Shown: positions 1 through 11,042 of the stretch, in pieces
Position numbering within the stretch: the stretch's first letter is position 1
How the letters are laid out: every line of letters starts with the position of its first letter
Assembly: GCA_903813345.2 (NCBI GenBank)
Contig: CAIIXF020000002.1
Span: 30,746,926-30,810,925 of the forward strand
Direction: 5' to 3'
Length of the DNA stretch: 64,000 bases
DNA from: Owenia fusiformis
Taxonomy: Eukaryota; Annelida; Polychaeta; Sabellida; Oweniidae
Made by a program: the position numbers and the translations under genes
Notes under the pieces: generated by a model
Databases searched by the model: none
The model's input: only the letters and a program-made list of their open reading frames with translations
Told to the model about the DNA's origin: nothing

Positions 1-2154
1 TATGACATTTTAAGTCAGTATATTTTGACAAAAATTCCGTCCAGACCTGAACCACGACGAACCACCTTAGGCTCCACCCAATATCACCTTTCTATTAAAG
101 TACATACTTGTTACTCTCACAGTACATCAGTACAATACTCAAAAATATTCAGTAGAAAAGTTAGACAGAAATATATAAAATTAGAAAAGTTACAGTATTT
201 TTATCAGTACTTATTGAACGCCCCGTCCTTCAATGTAACAAAAGCGAGGAGCTAAATATATGAATTGCAACTTCATTTACAAATCAAATTCCAAATCGGA
301 GAAACTTATAAAAAACTACACTATATTTTCTAGCTTTGTGCCAAATTATAATCTGCAACTTGACTTATAAGTAGGTTTAAATTGAGAAGACAAAAACTCG
401 TATCCAAGAAGTTCATCCATTTTGTTACATTGACGTTCCGTCAAAGTAACTAGTTGTTGAACAGTGACAATGCATTCTTGATTTGAGGCTATATTAACTC
501 ACCATGATTAGCTTCTCTCAAAACAAATTAATTCATCTTTCATCGTGCACTAGTGTTGACCGAAGAATCAACGGGATCAGCGAAAACATTTGGAGAATTC
601 TAGAAATAAGGTTACGGTATAAGGCAAGATAACATATAGATTAAGATTTTCAAATCAGAACGAATTTACTCGGTCAAAATGATCTTATTAAGACTCGATA
701 TACGGCAAACCGTCCTTAATGCGAACCGTTTGCAATTATTATGGATATAATAAGAATGTTCGTTATTTATACTTCAAAAGTAACTATGGTGATCCTTAGT
801 TATGGATTCATCGACGAACCATTGTGATATCACCTTATTTCAACGCTGTCGACATTAACCACGATTTACTCAGTCAATCCTTTTATGAGCGATGCGTAGC
901 GATGACAAGCTAAATTAGCATTTATGCATCGTAAATATCAAATCACTGTAGAATAGTTCTCAATGTCGAGGTTGGCTGAGGGTGTAGACACAAAACCTAC
1001 CCAACTAATCTCATTAGTTCATGTGTACAGTCGGGATGAAGTAGGATCACACGATTCCTGTTTCAAGGGGGCAGCACGTATGTCTAAGTAGCGATTACAA
1101 GACCATTTTGTTGATTGTCTCTGTTGAAGTAGATAAGGGGTACGGGGTTTTGAAGCAAGACTAGATTACACGAACGATTATAACTTCATCCGCAAGACTT
1201 TCATTATGCATGAATTGCTTTTAGATCATAGTCTCAATTTCTCAATTGCGTATGTTCCATGCTACCTTCTAATTATGATATAAAACCTTGAGATACAGGT
1301 AGAAGCCGATTACCCCTGCTAGAAGCTTTTCGTATAAAAATCACTCTTTTTATTCCTCTACTTTAGTCTGATTACCGCAGTTTAATCCTAGTAATGTTAT
1401 GCTCAATCGGAAAAGGTTTATTGTGGGATCCATATCCCTTAGAATACAAGCATAAAATACAAGTGTCACGATTTAAGAGTAGCAAAAATTGGGATTTTTA
1501 TTGTTATAAAATGAAAAAAACAAACCAAACAATAGCTTAATTTGATCGAAAATTGATCTGAACGTAAGACAGGCTCGCTCGTTGCCCAGTCTTGAATTTG
1601 TTAGGGTTATACGCTTTTGATAATCAATAACAAAATACGTCATTCAAGTTTTTATTGTTCTAAATATCAGAACAAAGTGCCAAATGCCACATCGAAGTAA
1701 AATCATTATCCTAATACTTGCGAATGATATTAAGATCATATAACCATCCCGTCGTGGACTATTAATAGTGAACATAACATAGGAAAGTAAAATGTTTGAA
1801 AAGAGGTCGTTAGACTTTTCCAAAGAATAATACCTAAAGTTTCATTTTATATTTATCTATCAATTTTGTCTGACGATGGAATACTACAGGGTGGGCCAAA
1901 AACGTCCGTCATTTTTCAATATAACCTTTTTGAAAATGCATGGATTTACAAAAAAATTTGGCAAGAAATGCAAAAATCAATTTTACAAATGTTTAGTTTT
2001 TTTGAAAAATAAAGGTAAACAGACAATAGGAATATATGAATAATTATAGATTTATGATGAAATTCAAAGCAAAATTTTACAAATGATAATAGTCATGCCT
2101 CCATTTCCAGATTAACTTTTTATACATCCAGCCAGAGATGTATTATGTATACAC
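1..2154. other. Gene-free AT-rich stretch
   Basis: No coding region can be supported here; the longest open frames are below 80 codons and have no recognisable content. At 1885 a TA followed by CAGGGTGGGCCAAAAA looks like the end of a mariner-type element, but I find no matching inverted end nearby, so it is listed as an orphan terminus rather than a complete element. Confidence 0.6.
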
Positions 2155-2560
2155 TAGAGGTGTCAAGTATTAACTGGTTAACCGGTAACCGCCGATAATG
2201 CCTTGACCGGTCTGTGTTTTTATGGGCGGTTAGTTGACCGTGTATAATTCTGTTATTTCCTGCGCTTATTTTGCATGCTAATCCGTTTGGTTTTACAAAC
2301 ATCCAATCAGCAACTTTAATCCCTGCCACATTGTTTTCCCGCGCTTACTTACATAGAATAGAGTAAAGCTTGATGAACGTAAAAAATAAACGTCGATATA
2401 TCATTTTTCCAATTTTTTTCAACTTTCAAGATCGAAGATGTGAAGATTTCATTTGAAATTATCAGTTCAAATTTCCCGCCGGTTAACCGACTTTAACCGG
2501 TAAAACCCCCCGGTTAACCGGTTAATGCTCAAGCGGTTAATTGACACCACTAGTATACAC
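2147..2560. mobile_element. Non-autonomous hAT-type element (MITE)
   Basis: The element spans 2155-2552 (398 bp). Its ends are TAGAGGTGTCAA and TTGACACCACTA, an imperfect terminal inverted repeat. It is flanked on both sides by the same 8 bases, GTATACAC (2147-2154 and 2553-2560). An 8-bp duplication with this kind of terminus is the signature of hAT transposons. Inside the ends, runs of the GGTTAACCGGT type recur on both sides and extend the inverted repeat. No transposase frame is present, so movement would need a transposase supplied in trans. Confidence 0.85.
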
Positions 2561-2974
2561 TATTGTAGTCCATATTTACGATAGAAATGAAAGCATTCGG
2601 GGGATTATTGAGACTGAAGATTAGATTGACTTAAGAAAAACGGAACTGGTAGGAGAAAGTCTAGATGAAAAATTATATTCTCATATTGGCTTGTAATTTA
2701 TATTTAATATTAATCTGAGTCTTAAAAGGACAGTGACGAAACAAGTTCGTTAGTATGTGGGCTCAATCAAGCACCATACTGATCTTTCTTGCCACAAATA
2801 CGATTAAAGCTTCACTGTGAAGTCAGATTTTCTCAAATCACCATTTTTTCTTGATGCTGGATCAGTTACTCTTCATCTTACTTATTTGTCTTATAATACT
2901 TCTAATATAATTCCATTTTCTGGAAATTATTTCAGATTATACTGAACACCCTAAATGGTGGAAAAAAGCCTTAT

Positions 2975-3288
2975 CGAAGTAACCTCCTTCACATTCGCCA
3001 AAACGTAGAAAATATAGATTTTAATTTGTCATAACTTTTTTAAACCTCGATTTTTGGAATCGATTTCACTTGTTGACTACGGGTATTTTAGTAGTACACG
3101 AACTGAGCAGGTCAGTGCCGTTTGTAAAGACATACCATCCAAAGCCACGTGGTACCACGAAATGGGTCATCCCTGACTGAACCATTCCTCGGTATCCATG
3201 AGTACAACTAAATTACCCATAACCGACCAATTAAATCGGCTCCAATATTTTCTACATTTTGGCGAATGTTACAAAGACGGTTACTTCG
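2975..3288. mobile_element. Inverted-repeat element, unclassified
   Basis: An imperfect inverted repeat of about 110 bases per arm runs inward from CGAAGTAACC (2975) and from its complement ending at 3288. Both arms carry ACATTCGCCAAAA followed by TAGAAAATAT. The arms are separated by a short loop, so the whole unit is a foldback-like MITE of about 314 bp. No clear target duplication was found, so the superfamily is unknown. Confidence 0.6.
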
Positions 3289-5214
3289 CCAAAACTTCTA
3301 TTTTCAATTGTTTTCTAGACGAGGTACAACCAATTCCCTTGGGTATCCCCGTAGTATCACTGCAGTAATCATGTTATTATTTTGCAATTTAATGGATCTA
3401 AACATTACAAAGAAGTGTTCAAAGGGCATATCAGCACATCACACAAGTGACATCGATTAGGTATATCTTTCAGTAAAACTCATGGTCGTTATTTGCGGAA
3501 GAAGACAGCGAATGCCATTTAAAGTAAAATAATGGGATTGGGAAATGTGCAAAAACTTACAACGTTGCTTATTACTCCGATGGAAATATTGATTGAGAAT
3601 ATTCTGACACAAAATATCGTAAATGGTACCATCTTTACTGTCATCAATCGCTATGAATAATATTTTCGACGCTGTAATAGGTGTCGTGGGGATCCTTTAT
3701 ACAATTGGAGAGAACGATGAAATATTACCAATTTCCGGCACTCAACTAATGTTATACGAATACAAGAAATCTGTATATTATCATTATAAGTCACTTATCG
3801 GGGGCAAACCGCAGAACCTGTGATTACCTAATGGGGATTTGATTTATTGTCTATTGTGAGCAAGGTCTAACTATGAATTGTTGCATTTGTTTCTATTCAC
3901 CCTGATCATGTTACGCTATTCATGAATATTCATTTTGTTCATTCAGGGATGAAATTGTAGGGATTGAAAAACTGAATGTACATGTATGCCTCAGCTATTT
4001 TGATTATTCTGAATGAAGTACATGTATACTCCTCTTCGGAGTTTGGTGCATTTTCATTTTCGATCAATTTCATCAGATAAGTCCTAAATAAATATTGATT
4101 TCTACGTAAAAAGGATTGGACATAATCGTATGGAATTCGAGAATTGTTAGATAATCATCAATTAACAAATGAAATGTAAATAAATAATATGATTACCTGC
4201 AACATTTTAAGTAGATTGTACCATTACCTCTAGGCATATTGTTAAAGATGATAACTAGCTAGTATTCTAATCGGAAATGATTCTTAAAAAGACAAGCCAA
4301 TCAATGCAACACTGTCGAAGATATTGTCCAACATGACGAGAATACATGTGACCGTGGCAATACAATGGCCGCAATTTCCAATTGATGGGAGGATTTGGGA
4401 AGTCGGCAAACACTGTTGTACATGTATCTAAATAGATACATGTTCAGATCGTGAAACCGAATATACCTCTCCGAAAAAGACTGACACCTTTTGCCTTATC
4501 AAAAGAGCTATGATGACCAACTTGATGATGTCATAGGTTGTACCTTTTCCAAATTGGCAATAAGTTAATCCTTTTTTGCTTGAACATATTTCCACCCACA
4601 ACCAATCACATCATCAATTTAGATAATATATCATAGATTCTTTGATTTACTTAAAGGTGACAGCGTTTATTAGAAAGGTATATTGAGTTTATCAAACAAT
4701 TAAAATGTGCCGCCAATGTGTGGACAGGCAGACGAAGGGACTAAACAATAAATAGTGCGACTATTTAGTAACCTATATACATGTTTTAAAATGTTTCAGT
4801 ATAAATGTATACGTTTATATACAAAATGACTTACAGTTCACAAATCAAAAGGTCATACTTACGTTCTTTCCTCTCAGATACACGGCACTCCACAAGGCCC
4901 CTGGGAGTAGTTCAAAATACGAAATCATACTTGTGACTAGCAATACTATAATTTATTTCAAAGAATCCATTGTAAGATGTCACTGTTTACAATCGATCGA
5001 TTTATTAATTTTTTAACTTATTTTGATATCGGTCTTACTTCGCGAGAGTCAGTCTGCAACCATAATATTATACTATGAAGTTGAGCTCAAAAGTGATTAT
5101 GAGTTCGAATCCAACGCTAGATTAAAAAGCAATTAGTCGAACCGTCTACACGTTTATTGTTCTGAATGGATTTTCATCTGCTCTTTAATTACAATTTATC
5201 TTCTTTGGCATTGT
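3289..5214. other. Gene-free stretch with one candidate orphan exon
   Basis: No complete gene is visible. The only suggestive signal is a possible minus-strand exon at 4863-4945, listed separately. The rest is AT-rich sequence with frequent stops in all frames. Confidence 0.5.
4863..4945 (-). CDS. Candidate orphan exon, hydrophobic peptide
   Basis: On the minus strand an AG acceptor (TTATAG) is followed by 83 bases ending in a near-perfect donor, AAC|GTAAGTATG. Read in phase 1 it encodes 27 residues including MISYFELLPGALW and ends LRGKN, a hydrophobic segment with a charged end like a membrane-protein helix. The acceptor has a poor pyrimidine tract and no partner exon could be joined on either side, so this may be chance or a relic of a decayed gene. 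I do not recognise the protein. Confidence 0.25.
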
Positions 5215-5314
5215 ACCAGCTCTGCCCCTTGCATTCGCTTGACTCTTCTTCTTAAAAGAGAGCTTCATCTTCATATTCTTAGACTTCTTAGACTGCGTGC
5301 AGGGTAACCAGCTC
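5215..5314. mobile_element. Ultra-short (84 bp) inverted-repeat element, copy 1
   Basis: The element covers 5223-5306 and has degenerate ends related to TACCCTTTGC and GCAGGGTA. It is flanked by the perfect 8-base direct repeat ACCAGCTC (5215-5222 and 5307-5314). It is the most diverged of three copies in the window; the others are at 22731 and 39061. Its internal CTTAAAAGAGAGCTTC is shared with the copy at 39061. Confidence 0.7.
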
Positions 5315-5407
5315 CGATGCTATTTTTAAATTAGTTTTTAAAAGTAAGACTCTGCGGAGACACATATATTTGAAATGATGAATGCTTTAATCGTTATTCA
5401 GATTATC

Positions 5408-5580
5408 CCGGTGTAAAAGAAATTATGGTCCCCTGGGGATTATGGTCCCCTTTCTTAAAGGCCCTTACTGGCCCTGATTGTGGATACGATGATAAAGGAA
5501 AGAATTGTATTTAGGTCACCATATTAATCAATGGAAAGTAGGACCATAATTTGATAGGACCTCCTACCCTGTTACACCGG
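5408..5580. repeat. Dispersed short repeat with 12-bp inverted ends, copy 1
   Basis: This 173-bp unit begins CCGGTGTAAAAG and ends CTGTTACACCGG, a short terminal inverted repeat, and contains the internal direct repeat ATTATGGTCCCC. A second diverged copy lies at 42305-42467. The paired ends and two-copy dispersal suggest a small MITE. No duplication of flanking sequence is clear. Confidence 0.6.
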
Positions 5581-5704
5581 ACCCTCCTTTAAATTGGTTT
5601 TCCGAAATGTAGGACGTCTGCGTCATTTTCAATAACTTCGTATACAATCATAGCTGTACAAAATTACAGACGAAGAATCAAATGGTTGATTTACACGTAG
5701 CCAC

Positions 5705-5888
5705 TGTCATATTATGTATTATTATAATATAATGATTTCGTTTTCGTTTGCCATCGAAAACAGTCTCGAGTTTGTAAGACAGTGAAAACTCCATGCTTTC
5801 CGGTTTAGGCTAATGTAATAAACAGAAATTAAAACTTCATCTGATATCTTTGGTTATAACATTCTACAAAGCCCATCCGAGCATCATA
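5705..5888 (+). repeat. 5' LTR of the gypsy element
   Basis: This 184-bp repeat begins TGTCATATTATG and ends GAGCATCATA. It matches 10859-11042 base for base on inspection. It contains AATAAA at 5817-5822, a plausible polyadenylation signal, and a TATAATATAAT stretch near its start. The 3' limit is uncertain by two bases: a canonical TG...CA end would be at 5886, leaving TA either in the LTR or in the target duplication. Confidence 0.93.
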
Positions 5889-5906
5889 TGGTGTCAGATC
5901 GACACA
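5889..5906 (+). promoter_or_regulatory. Primer-binding site of the gypsy element
   Basis: TGGTGTCAGATCGACAC starts immediately after the left LTR. TGG pairs with the CCA end of a tRNA, which primes minus-strand DNA synthesis in this class. I did not assign the tRNA species. Confidence 0.7.
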
Positions 5907-5968
5907 TGGGACATTTACGTCAGGTTGTGACATATTTTTGACATTCGTTCGTGTATATATATTGTGTT

Positions 5969-8900
5969 ATGGCGACTGGAAATTTGATACCGCCTCCGAG
6001 CTGCTTCAATTTTGCTGCCCCAGAGGAATGGCTCGAATGGAAACAAAGGTTCCAGAGGTATGCAATTGCAACTAAACTACATGAGGAGTCCGATGATGTC
6101 AAAATAAACATGCTCATTTATGTCATGGGTAAAGAAACTGAGATAGTTTTTAAATCTATATCATTCGAGTCGGATGATGACAGGAAAAACTATGTAAAAG
6201 TCATGAAAAAGTTTGATGAACATTTTGTACCCAAACGTAATGTACTGAACATTAGAGTGAAATTCAAGAGACGTAATCAACAACCCGGTGAATCCGCTGA
6301 GGCTTATATTCGTGCGCTTTACGATCTCGTTGAACACTGTGCATACGATAAACCAGAGGAGGAAATCAGAGACCAGCTGGTGAGCGGAATGTTGGATTGT
6401 GGTTTGTCAGAGAAGTTGCAACTCGAGTCCATGAAAACTGACGAATTCAAATTGGAACTTGAACATGTGATTGCAAGAATGCGTCAAGCGGAACTTGTAA
6501 AGAAACAAAACTGCAATGTGAATGTTGATTCAATAAATGATGTTGATTCAGTATATGGTAAATCAAAATCTACTGTCAGGAGGCCTAGCCTTCATAAGTC
6601 TCACTCAATTCAGTCCCAGTCAAAATCTAAGTCTCCCAGGTCTTCGTTACAGTCCCAGTCACAACCCCAGTCCAAGTCAAAGTCTAGTTATGTCCCAAGT
6701 GTAAAGAATCCATGTCGTAACTGTGGTTATTCAGTCCACAAAACCAAAGATAATGTCTGTCCAGCATCTAAGTCAACTTGTAAAATTTGTAAAAGAAAAG
6801 GGCATTTCATGTCTGTTTGTCGTGCCCAGGTTGACGAAGTAATTTACGTATCAGACTCTGACTGTTCTGAGTCCGACTATGTCAATGACGAAATCTTTTT
6901 CAGTGGTAATGTCGATGTTTCGTCGTGTACATCTAGTATTATTGATGACGTTCCGGAAATACCCGCGTGGAAAATTGAACTAGGTGTCAATGAGTCAAAA
7001 GTGTGTTTTAAGATTGATACCGGCGCGGATTGTACAGTTATTTCGGAGAAAACTTACGAAAGTTTGCGCTCAAAGCCCAGTTTACGTCATGAAAAGGCTA
7101 AGTTTCAATCTCCAGGAGGTAAGTTAGATGTTCTTGGATTTTTCTTAGCCAAAACAGTATACAATCATCATGAGTATAAATACCCAGTCCATGTTGTCAA
7201 ACAAAACACTGTCAGTTTGTTGGGTCGTTCAGTCTGTACCGCTATGAATCTAGTCAAGCGTGTCGAAGCGGTTGAAAGTGTGTTCGGTGATAGTGGCGTT
7301 ATGAAAACTACACCAGTCAAAATAGAATTGGCCCCTGATGCGCAACCATATTGTATTCCTGTTCCTCGTCGCGTTCCATTTCCTATTTTACCTCAAGTCA
7401 AGGAAAATTTGGATAAAATGGAGAAGATGGGTGTAATCCGTAGTATTAACGAGCCGACTGATTGGTGTGCGCCAATGATAAATGTTCGTAAACCGTCAGG
7501 CGCTATTCGGACATGTTGTGATCTCCGTAAACTTAATCAGAGTGTAAAACGCGAGCGTTTTCAACTTCCTACAATGCAAGATATGCTGTTTAAGCTCAAA
7601 GATGCATGTGTGTTCTCAACCCTTGACTTGTCTAATTCATTCTGGCAGCTACCACTTGATAAAGAAAGTCAGGAGTTGACTACATTCATAACACCGTGGG
7701 GTCGTTATTGTTACTGTCGCGTTCCCTTCGGAATAAATATCGCTCCTGAGATTTTTCAATCGCGTATGTCTGCACTCTTGTCACATCTAGAAGGTGTAGC
7801 TGTGTTTATGGATGACATCATTGTGTTTGGTCAGAATACTACAAGTCACGATAAAAATCTTCAGAAAGTGTTGAAGGTCATTGGTGACACAGGTCTGAGG
7901 CTAAACAAAGCCAAGTGTAAGTTCCGTAAGTCTGAACTCAAGTTTCTAGGGAATATAATCTCTGCAAAAGGGGTAAAGCCTGACCCCGAGAAAGTAGAGG
8001 CCATTTTGAACTATGAACCACCCAAGAATGTCACTGAGTTAAGGCGTTTGTTGGGAATGATCAACTATCTTGGTGTCTATGTTCCCAAGTTATCTGATAT
8101 ATGTCAACCTTTGAACATGTTACTCAAGTCTGATTCAGAGTTTGTGTGGGGGTCATCTCAAGAATTGTCATTCAAGCTAGTCAAGGAGAAGTTGTCAAGT
8201 GCTCCAGTTCTCGCTTATTATGATCCTCTAAAGAAAACTTGTGTGAGTTCAGATGCATCTAGTTATGCAATTGGTGGTGCCTTGTGGCAACTCCATGATC
8301 AAAATCAGTGGAAACCAGTAGCGTTCTGTCACAGATCGCTATCTGACAGTGAAACAAGATACGCTCAGATTGAGAAGGAATGTCTTGGTATTACATGGTC
8401 TTGCGAAAAGTTTGGTCGTTATCTCACTGGAATGAAGAATGTCATAGTCCAGACTGATCACAAGCCTCTTATAAGTCTCATAAATTCCAAGGATCTTGAC
8501 CTAGCCCCAGTTAGGTGTCAGCGTCTTCTTCTCAGACTCATGCGTTTCAATATAAAGGCTGTCTATGTTCCAGGTAAATCTCTGGTAGTCGCTGATTCAT
8601 TGTCAAGAGCTTCATATATTCCAAATTCCATGTCAAGTCAAAATGTAACAGGAAACGAGCTAGAGAAGGAAGTCTCCGCTTTTGTTGACTCTGTCATAGA
8701 ATGTGAACCAATGTCAAGTGGAAAGTTAGATCAAATTAGGGAAGCTACTTTGTCAGATGACACACTGCAACTTGTACAGCAGTATGTAGTCAATGGTTGG
8801 CCAAGTGGTGTCTCTAGTGTCAAAATACCAGCCAAGGAATACTTCCAGTATCGAGAATCTCTCAGTTTTTCTCATGGTTTGTTACTCTTAGGTAGTCGTA

Positions 8901-10108
8901 TCGTAATTCCTGAGTGCATGCGTACCGAGATTCTAGAAACAATACACGAAGGTCACATGGGAATTCAAAAATGCCAGGAACGTGCGCGAATTTCGGTGTG
9001 GTGGCCTGGTATAAATGCTCAAATTGCAACTTTAGTAAAATCTTGCCCAGAATGTCAGGTTGAGAGGCCAAAGCAAAGAAAAGAACCATTGGTCCCAACT
9101 CCGTTGCCTGATAGACCGTGGATTAAAATCGCGTGTGATTTGTGTGATTCCACCGGTAAGCAACATCTCATAACTGTAGACTATTTTTCGCGATTCATCG
9201 AAATACAACAATTATCGCGAACAACAACACTGGAAATAATCAATAAGCTAAAGGCTTTATTCGCTCGTCACGGAATATGCGAGGTGTTAGTTTCCGACAA
9301 CGGACCTCAGTTTTCATCTCGCGAGTTCAAATTATTTTGTGACAAGTATGACATTAAACATGTGACTAGTAGCCCTCTATTTCCATCTGCAAATGGTGAA
9401 GCAGAAAGGGCTGTACAGACTGCCAAACAGATGCTTAAGCAAACAGAACCATGGTTAGCCTTATTAAGCTATCATAGTACCCCTATTGGTCCTACTAAAA
9501 CCCCTCCCGCCAAGTTGCTCATGGGACGTAATCTGAAGACCAATCTCCCTACTATACCTGCTAATTTGGAGCCTAATTGGCCTGATAAAACTAAGGTTCA
9601 GCTTTCAGACAGTAGAGCCAAGGCAAATTATGCCAAATTCTATAATAAGCATCATGCTACAAAACCACTAGTGCAATTGAATGGTGGTGATTATGTCAGA
9701 ATCAAAAGTGATACAGATAAGAAGTGGAGTGACCCAGGTGTGGTTATATCTAAAGTGCCAAATTCTGAGAATCGATCATATTTGGTGCAAAAAGGATCCG
9801 CAATATATAGGCGTAACCGTCGACATCTCCAGAAAACTTCACAAAGCCCTCTATTGCCTGAGGAGGACACTAATGATCTATATAATAGACAAATACTACC
9901 CGATAATACAGTGCATGTTAAACCGAACAATGACAATGTGGTGCTTGGTGATCATACCCCTGTCAGATCATCTGCTCATTCATCTCCGATGAAATCAACA
10001 CAAAAACCAACTATGACATTAACTCCTAATAAGGGAGAAGGTAGTGCAGTGCTAAGAAGAAGCACCCGATGTGTTAAAAAGCCAGAGAGGCTTATTGAGA
10101 AGTTATGA
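5969..10108 (+). CDS. Gag-Pol polyprotein of Ty3/gypsy element
   Basis: One frame of 1,379 residues encodes Gag and Pol without a frameshift. The start is the ATG at 5969; an upstream in-frame GTG at 5951 is not credible. Residues 1-245 are Gag-like, followed by a Cys cluster from residue 249 and a CX2CX4HX4C zinc knuckle at 271-284. The aspartic protease motif DTGA is at 350-353, the reverse transcriptase FMDD box at 613-616, and the RNase H SDAS motif at about 762. The integrase has a zinc-binding HHCC set (His993, His997, Cys1026, Cys1029) and a DD35E triad (Asp1057, Asp1110, Glu1146). All catalytic residues I looked for are present and there is no internal stop, so the protein looks functional. 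Confidence 0.96.
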   Translation: MATGNLIPPPSCFNFAAPEEWLEWKQRFQRYAIATKLHEESDDVKINMLIYVMGKETEIVFKSISFESDDDRKNYVKVMKKFDEHFVPKRNVLNIRVKFKRRNQQPGESAEAYIRALYDLVEHCAYDKPEEEIRDQLVSGMLDCGLSEKLQLESMKTDEFKLELEHVIARMRQAELVKKQNCNVNVDSINDVDSVYGKSKSTVRRPSLHKSHSIQSQSKSKSPRSSLQSQSQPQSKSKSSYVPSVKNPCRNCGYSVHKTKDNVCPASKSTCKICKRKGHFMSVCRAQVDEVIYVSDSDCSESDYVNDEIFFSGNVDVSSCTSSIIDDVPEIPAWKIELGVNESKVCFKIDTGADCTVISEKTYESLRSKPSLRHEKAKFQSPGGKLDVLGFFLAKTVYNHHEYKYPVHVVKQNTVSLLGRSVCTAMNLVKRVEAVESVFGDSGVMKTTPVKIELAPDAQPYCIPVPRRVPFPILPQVKENLDKMEKMGVIRSINEPTDWCAPMINVRKPSGAIRTCCDLRKLNQSVKRERFQLPTMQDMLFKLKDACVFSTLDLSNSFWQLPLDKESQELTTFITPWGRYCYCRVPFGINIAPEIFQSRMSALLSHLEGVAVFMDDIIVFGQNTTSHDKNLQKVLKVIGDTGLRLNKAKCKFRKSELKFLGNIISAKGVKPDPEKVEAILNYEPPKNVTELRRLLGMINYLGVYVPKLSDICQPLNMLLKSDSEFVWGSSQELSFKLVKEKLSSAPVLAYYDPLKKTCVSSDASSYAIGGALWQLHDQNQWKPVAFCHRSLSDSETRYAQIEKECLGITWSCEKFGRYLTGMKNVIVQTDHKPLISLINSKDLDLAPVRCQRLLLRLMRFNIKAVYVPGKSLVVADSLSRASYIPNSMSSQNVTGNELEKEVSAFVDSVIECEPMSSGKLDQIREATLSDDTLQLVQQYVVNGWPSGVSSVKIPAKEYFQYRESLSFSHGLLLLGSRIVIPECMRTEILETIHEGHMGIQKCQERARISVWWPGINAQIATLVKSCPECQVERPKQRKEPLVPTPLPDRPWIKIACDLCDSTGKQHLITVDYFSRFIEIQQLSRTTTLEIINKLKALFARHGICEVLVSDNGPQFSSREFKLFCDKYDIKHVTSSPLFPSANGEAERAVQTAKQMLKQTEPWLALLSYHSTPIGPTKTPPAKLLMGRNLKTNLPTIPANLEPNWPDKTKVQLSDSRAKANYAKFYNKHHATKPLVQLNGGDYVRIKSDTDKKWSDPGVVISKVPNSENRSYLVQKGSAIYRRNRRHLQKTSQSPLLPEEDTNDLYNRQILPDNTVHVKPNNDNVVLGDHTPVRSSAHSSPMKSTQKPTMTLTPNKGEGSAVLRRSTRCVKKPERLIEKL

Positions 10109-10250
10109 ACATTATTGAGAAGTTATGAACATTTTGAAGTTATGACATTACGAAGTTATGAACATTTTGAAGTTATGAACATTTTGAAGTTATGAACATT
10201 ATGAAGTTATGAACATTTTGATGTCATGAACATTCTGATGTCATGAAGTT
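10086..10250 (+). repeat. Short tandem repeat after gag-pol stop
   Basis: About eight imperfect copies of a 17-18-base unit, GAAGTTATGAACATTTT, span the last codons of the polyprotein and the start of the 3' untranslated region. The stop codon lies inside the array, so repeat slippage could lengthen or shorten the C-terminus. The remaining 600 bases up to the right LTR are non-coding. Confidence 0.8.
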
Positions 10251-10847
10251 TCTCAAGTTTTATATAAGAACATAGTTAAGTAAAAAACTACTCTAGTAGC
10301 ACATGTAACATTTACATGACAGTATAGGCCATTTAATGGTGATATTGTGTTTTTCCATTCAGTGTCAAATGATGCACTTATTTTCTGTATTATTAATACA
10401 GTGTGATATATCAGTGTTCAATTATGTTCTATTCTAAATGCATATCTCACAAGTTTGTGAGTTCAGTCTCAGATGATATAGTCATCAAATGATGTTATCA
10501 TTTTCATTGTATAGTACTAAATGTTTCAGAATTTGTAACCATTGCATACTGCACAAAGGTGTTCTACAATTTGAATATTATTAAAGCTAACTCCAAGATT
10601 CACAGTAAAATCATTTATTTTCTGTATTTTAACATTGAAATGTTTCACATGTGTGAGTTTACATGTCAGCATTAAAGCATGCTGTAGTTATCCATACTGT
10701 TTTCATCAGAGTAACAATTTATCATAAATAAATGTTTTCATGATTTTATTGTTCTCATGGTATAACATGTTGTAAGTAAAATGTCAAGTTATAGTTTATG
10801 TCCCTTATACATAAGATATTTTTATGTTCCAAGTGTCTTTTAAACTT

Positions 10848-10858
10848 AAAAGGGGAGA
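10848..10858 (+). promoter_or_regulatory. Polypurine tract of the gypsy element
   Basis: AAAAGGGGAGA lies directly against the right LTR and is all purine. In LTR retrotransposons this tract resists RNase H and primes plus-strand synthesis. Confidence 0.85.
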
Positions 10859-11042
10859 TGTCATATTATGTATTATTATAATATAATGATTTCGTTTTCG
10901 TTTGCCATCGAAAACAGTCTCGAGTTTGTAAGACAGTGAAAACTCCATGCTTTCCGGTTTAGGCTAATGTAATAAACAGAAATTAAAACTTCATCTGATA
11001 TCTTTGGTTATAACATTCTACAAAGCCCATCCGAGCATCATA
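10859..11042 (+). repeat. 3' LTR of the gypsy element
   Basis: Identical to 5705-5888 on inspection, including the AATAAA (10971-10976). It is followed by the target duplication GCCAC. The absence of differences over 184 bp points to a recent insertion, although such a short LTR gives little dating power. Confidence 0.93.

Noticed and set aside
1885-2146. Complete mariner MITE starting at 1887
   Set aside because: No inverted partner of CAGGGTGGGCCAAAAA was found before or after the hAT insertion.
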